Source: Acidimicrobiaceae bacterium
GTDB taxonomy: Bacteria; Actinomycetota; Acidimicrobiia; Acidimicrobiales; UBA8190
Reading direction: 5' to 3'
Assembly: GCA_003131945.1 (NCBI GenBank)
Contig: PKWD01000146.1
Location: 191 to 6,327 of the forward strand
DNA length: 6,137 nucleotides
The position numbers and the translations under genes were made by a program. Under the pieces are notes generated by a model that did no database searches, was not told where the DNA came from, and was given only the letters and a program-made list of their open reading frames with translations. Below, in pieces: positions 5,626-6,137 of the stretch; positions within the stretch are counted from its first letter, which is position 1, and the number at the start of each line of letters is the position of its first letter.

Positions 5626-6137
5626 CTACGACCGTAGGAGGCCGTTCTCCTGGAGCCTCAGGCGCTCCTCGGCCGAGACCTTCACGTTGGACGGCGTGAC
5701 CAGGAACACCTTGTCGGCCACCCGCTCCATCTTCCCGTTCAGGGCGTAGGCCACGCCGCTGCAGAAATCGATCATCCGCCGCTGCAGGTCTCGCTCGGCA
5801 ACTTGGAGGTTCACGATCACCGGCCGGTTGGCCTTCAAGACGTCGGCGATCTCCTTGGCATCACCAAAGCGCGACGGGGCGACCACGTGAACCTTGGCGG
5901 CATCGCCGACGCTCATCGGACGGACCGTTGCTTGGGCCGGGCGCGGATTCACCGACCCATGGATCTGGGCTTGGGGCTGGGCCTGCACCCCCCCCTCGCG
6001 GGGCAGGGTGCGGATGCGACCGACCGGGGAGGGGGCCGGACGCTCTTCGGGCTCTTCGGGTTCCACGGCACGGGGGTCGGCCCGCGTTGGTCCCGAGAAC
6101 CCCCGGGGGCTCCGGTCGTCGTACTCGTCGTACTCGT
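5626..6137 (-). CDS. sepF: SepF, cell division protein (N-terminus cut off by window end)
   Basis: The frame is open from the window edge to TAG at 5628-5626, about 170 codons. SepF anchors FtsZ filaments to the membrane through an N-terminal amphipathic helix and a C-terminal FtsZ-binding domain; in actinobacteria, which lack FtsA, it is an essential anchor. The SepF core runs from about 5892 to 5680: VHVVAPSRFGDAKEIADVL, RPVIVNLQ, RRMIDFCSGVAYALNGKMERV and KVFLVTPSNVKV are all family hallmarks. Upstream of it lies a long acidic and proline-rich linker including EYDEYDD near the edge. The membrane-binding helix (usually MSxxWKK-like) is outside the window. A GTG at 6066 could be mistaken for the start, but the same frame continues upstream with typical SepF linker composition. 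yggT follows after 46 nt. Confidence 0.95.
   Translation of the reverse strand, partial: EYDEYDDRSPRGFSGPTRADPRAVEPEEPEERPAPSPVGRIRTLPREGGVQAQPQAQIHGSVNPRPAQATVRPMSVGDAAKVHVVAPSRFGDAKEIADVLKANRPVIVNLQVAERDLQRRMIDFCSGVAYALNGKMERVADKVFLVTPSNVKVSAEERLRLQENGLLRS

Noticed and set aside
4650..5699. Plus-strand frame of 349 residues across divIVA and yggT
   Set aside because: Antisense to two recognised genes, runs through the intergenic region and the yggT start, and shows no known domain. It is a GC-rich artefact.
6064..6066. GTG as the sepF start
   Set aside because: The frame continues upstream to the window edge with acidic linker residues typical of SepF, and the N-terminal membrane helix would be missing.

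Overview
The window looks like chromosomal housekeeping DNA from a high-GC actinomycete-type bacterium (Actinomycetota). GC is high in every gene, third codon positions are strongly G/C-biased, and the gene set is the conserved block just downstream of the division cluster: sepF, yggT (sepG), divIVA, ileS, a TraR/DksA-type zinc-finger gene and, at the edge, perhaps the first codons of lspA. The protein features (Mycobacterium-like type-2 IleRS, a lysine-rich tail on the DksA-like protein, a proline-rich tail on DivIVA) would suit a deep-branching class such as Acidimicrobiia, but that placement is inference.

Layout from left to right. Positions 1-40 (minus) may hold the start of the next gene of the block, too little to identify. 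Positions 93-932 (minus) encode a DksA-like protein with an Ala/Lys/Pro-rich, histone-H1-like N-terminal tail and a C-terminal four-cysteine zinc finger. Positions 933-1046 are a divergent control region with a good promoter for the dksA-like gene, a 7-9-7 inverted repeat over its predicted transcription start, and a -10-like box placed so that the ileS transcript would be leaderless. Positions 1047-4205 (plus) encode isoleucyl-tRNA synthetase. Positions 4206-4250, between two convergent stop codons, consist almost entirely of an 18-bp tandem repeat. Positions 4251-5183 (minus) encode DivIVA/Wag31. Positions 5184-5267 hold a likely divIVA promoter and 9-bp direct repeats 20 bp apart. Positions 5268-5579 (minus) encode a YggT/SepG membrane protein. 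Positions 5626-6137 (minus) encode SepF, cut off by the window end.

The genes fall into two jobs. SepF, YggT/SepG and DivIVA are cell division and polar growth proteins, read in one direction. IleRS charges tRNA-Ile, and the DksA-like protein probably binds RNA polymerase or nucleic acid. ileS is the only gene read in the opposite direction, although its neighbours keep the order usual for actinobacteria, which suggests a single-gene inversion.

I see no mobile element, CRISPR array, RNA gene, defence locus or biosynthetic island, and no undescribed multi-gene system. The points worth a second look are regulatory (promoter-operator layout, leaderless ileS without a T-box, an anti-Shine-Dalgarno mimic before yggT), structural (repeats) and a few unusual IleRS residues.
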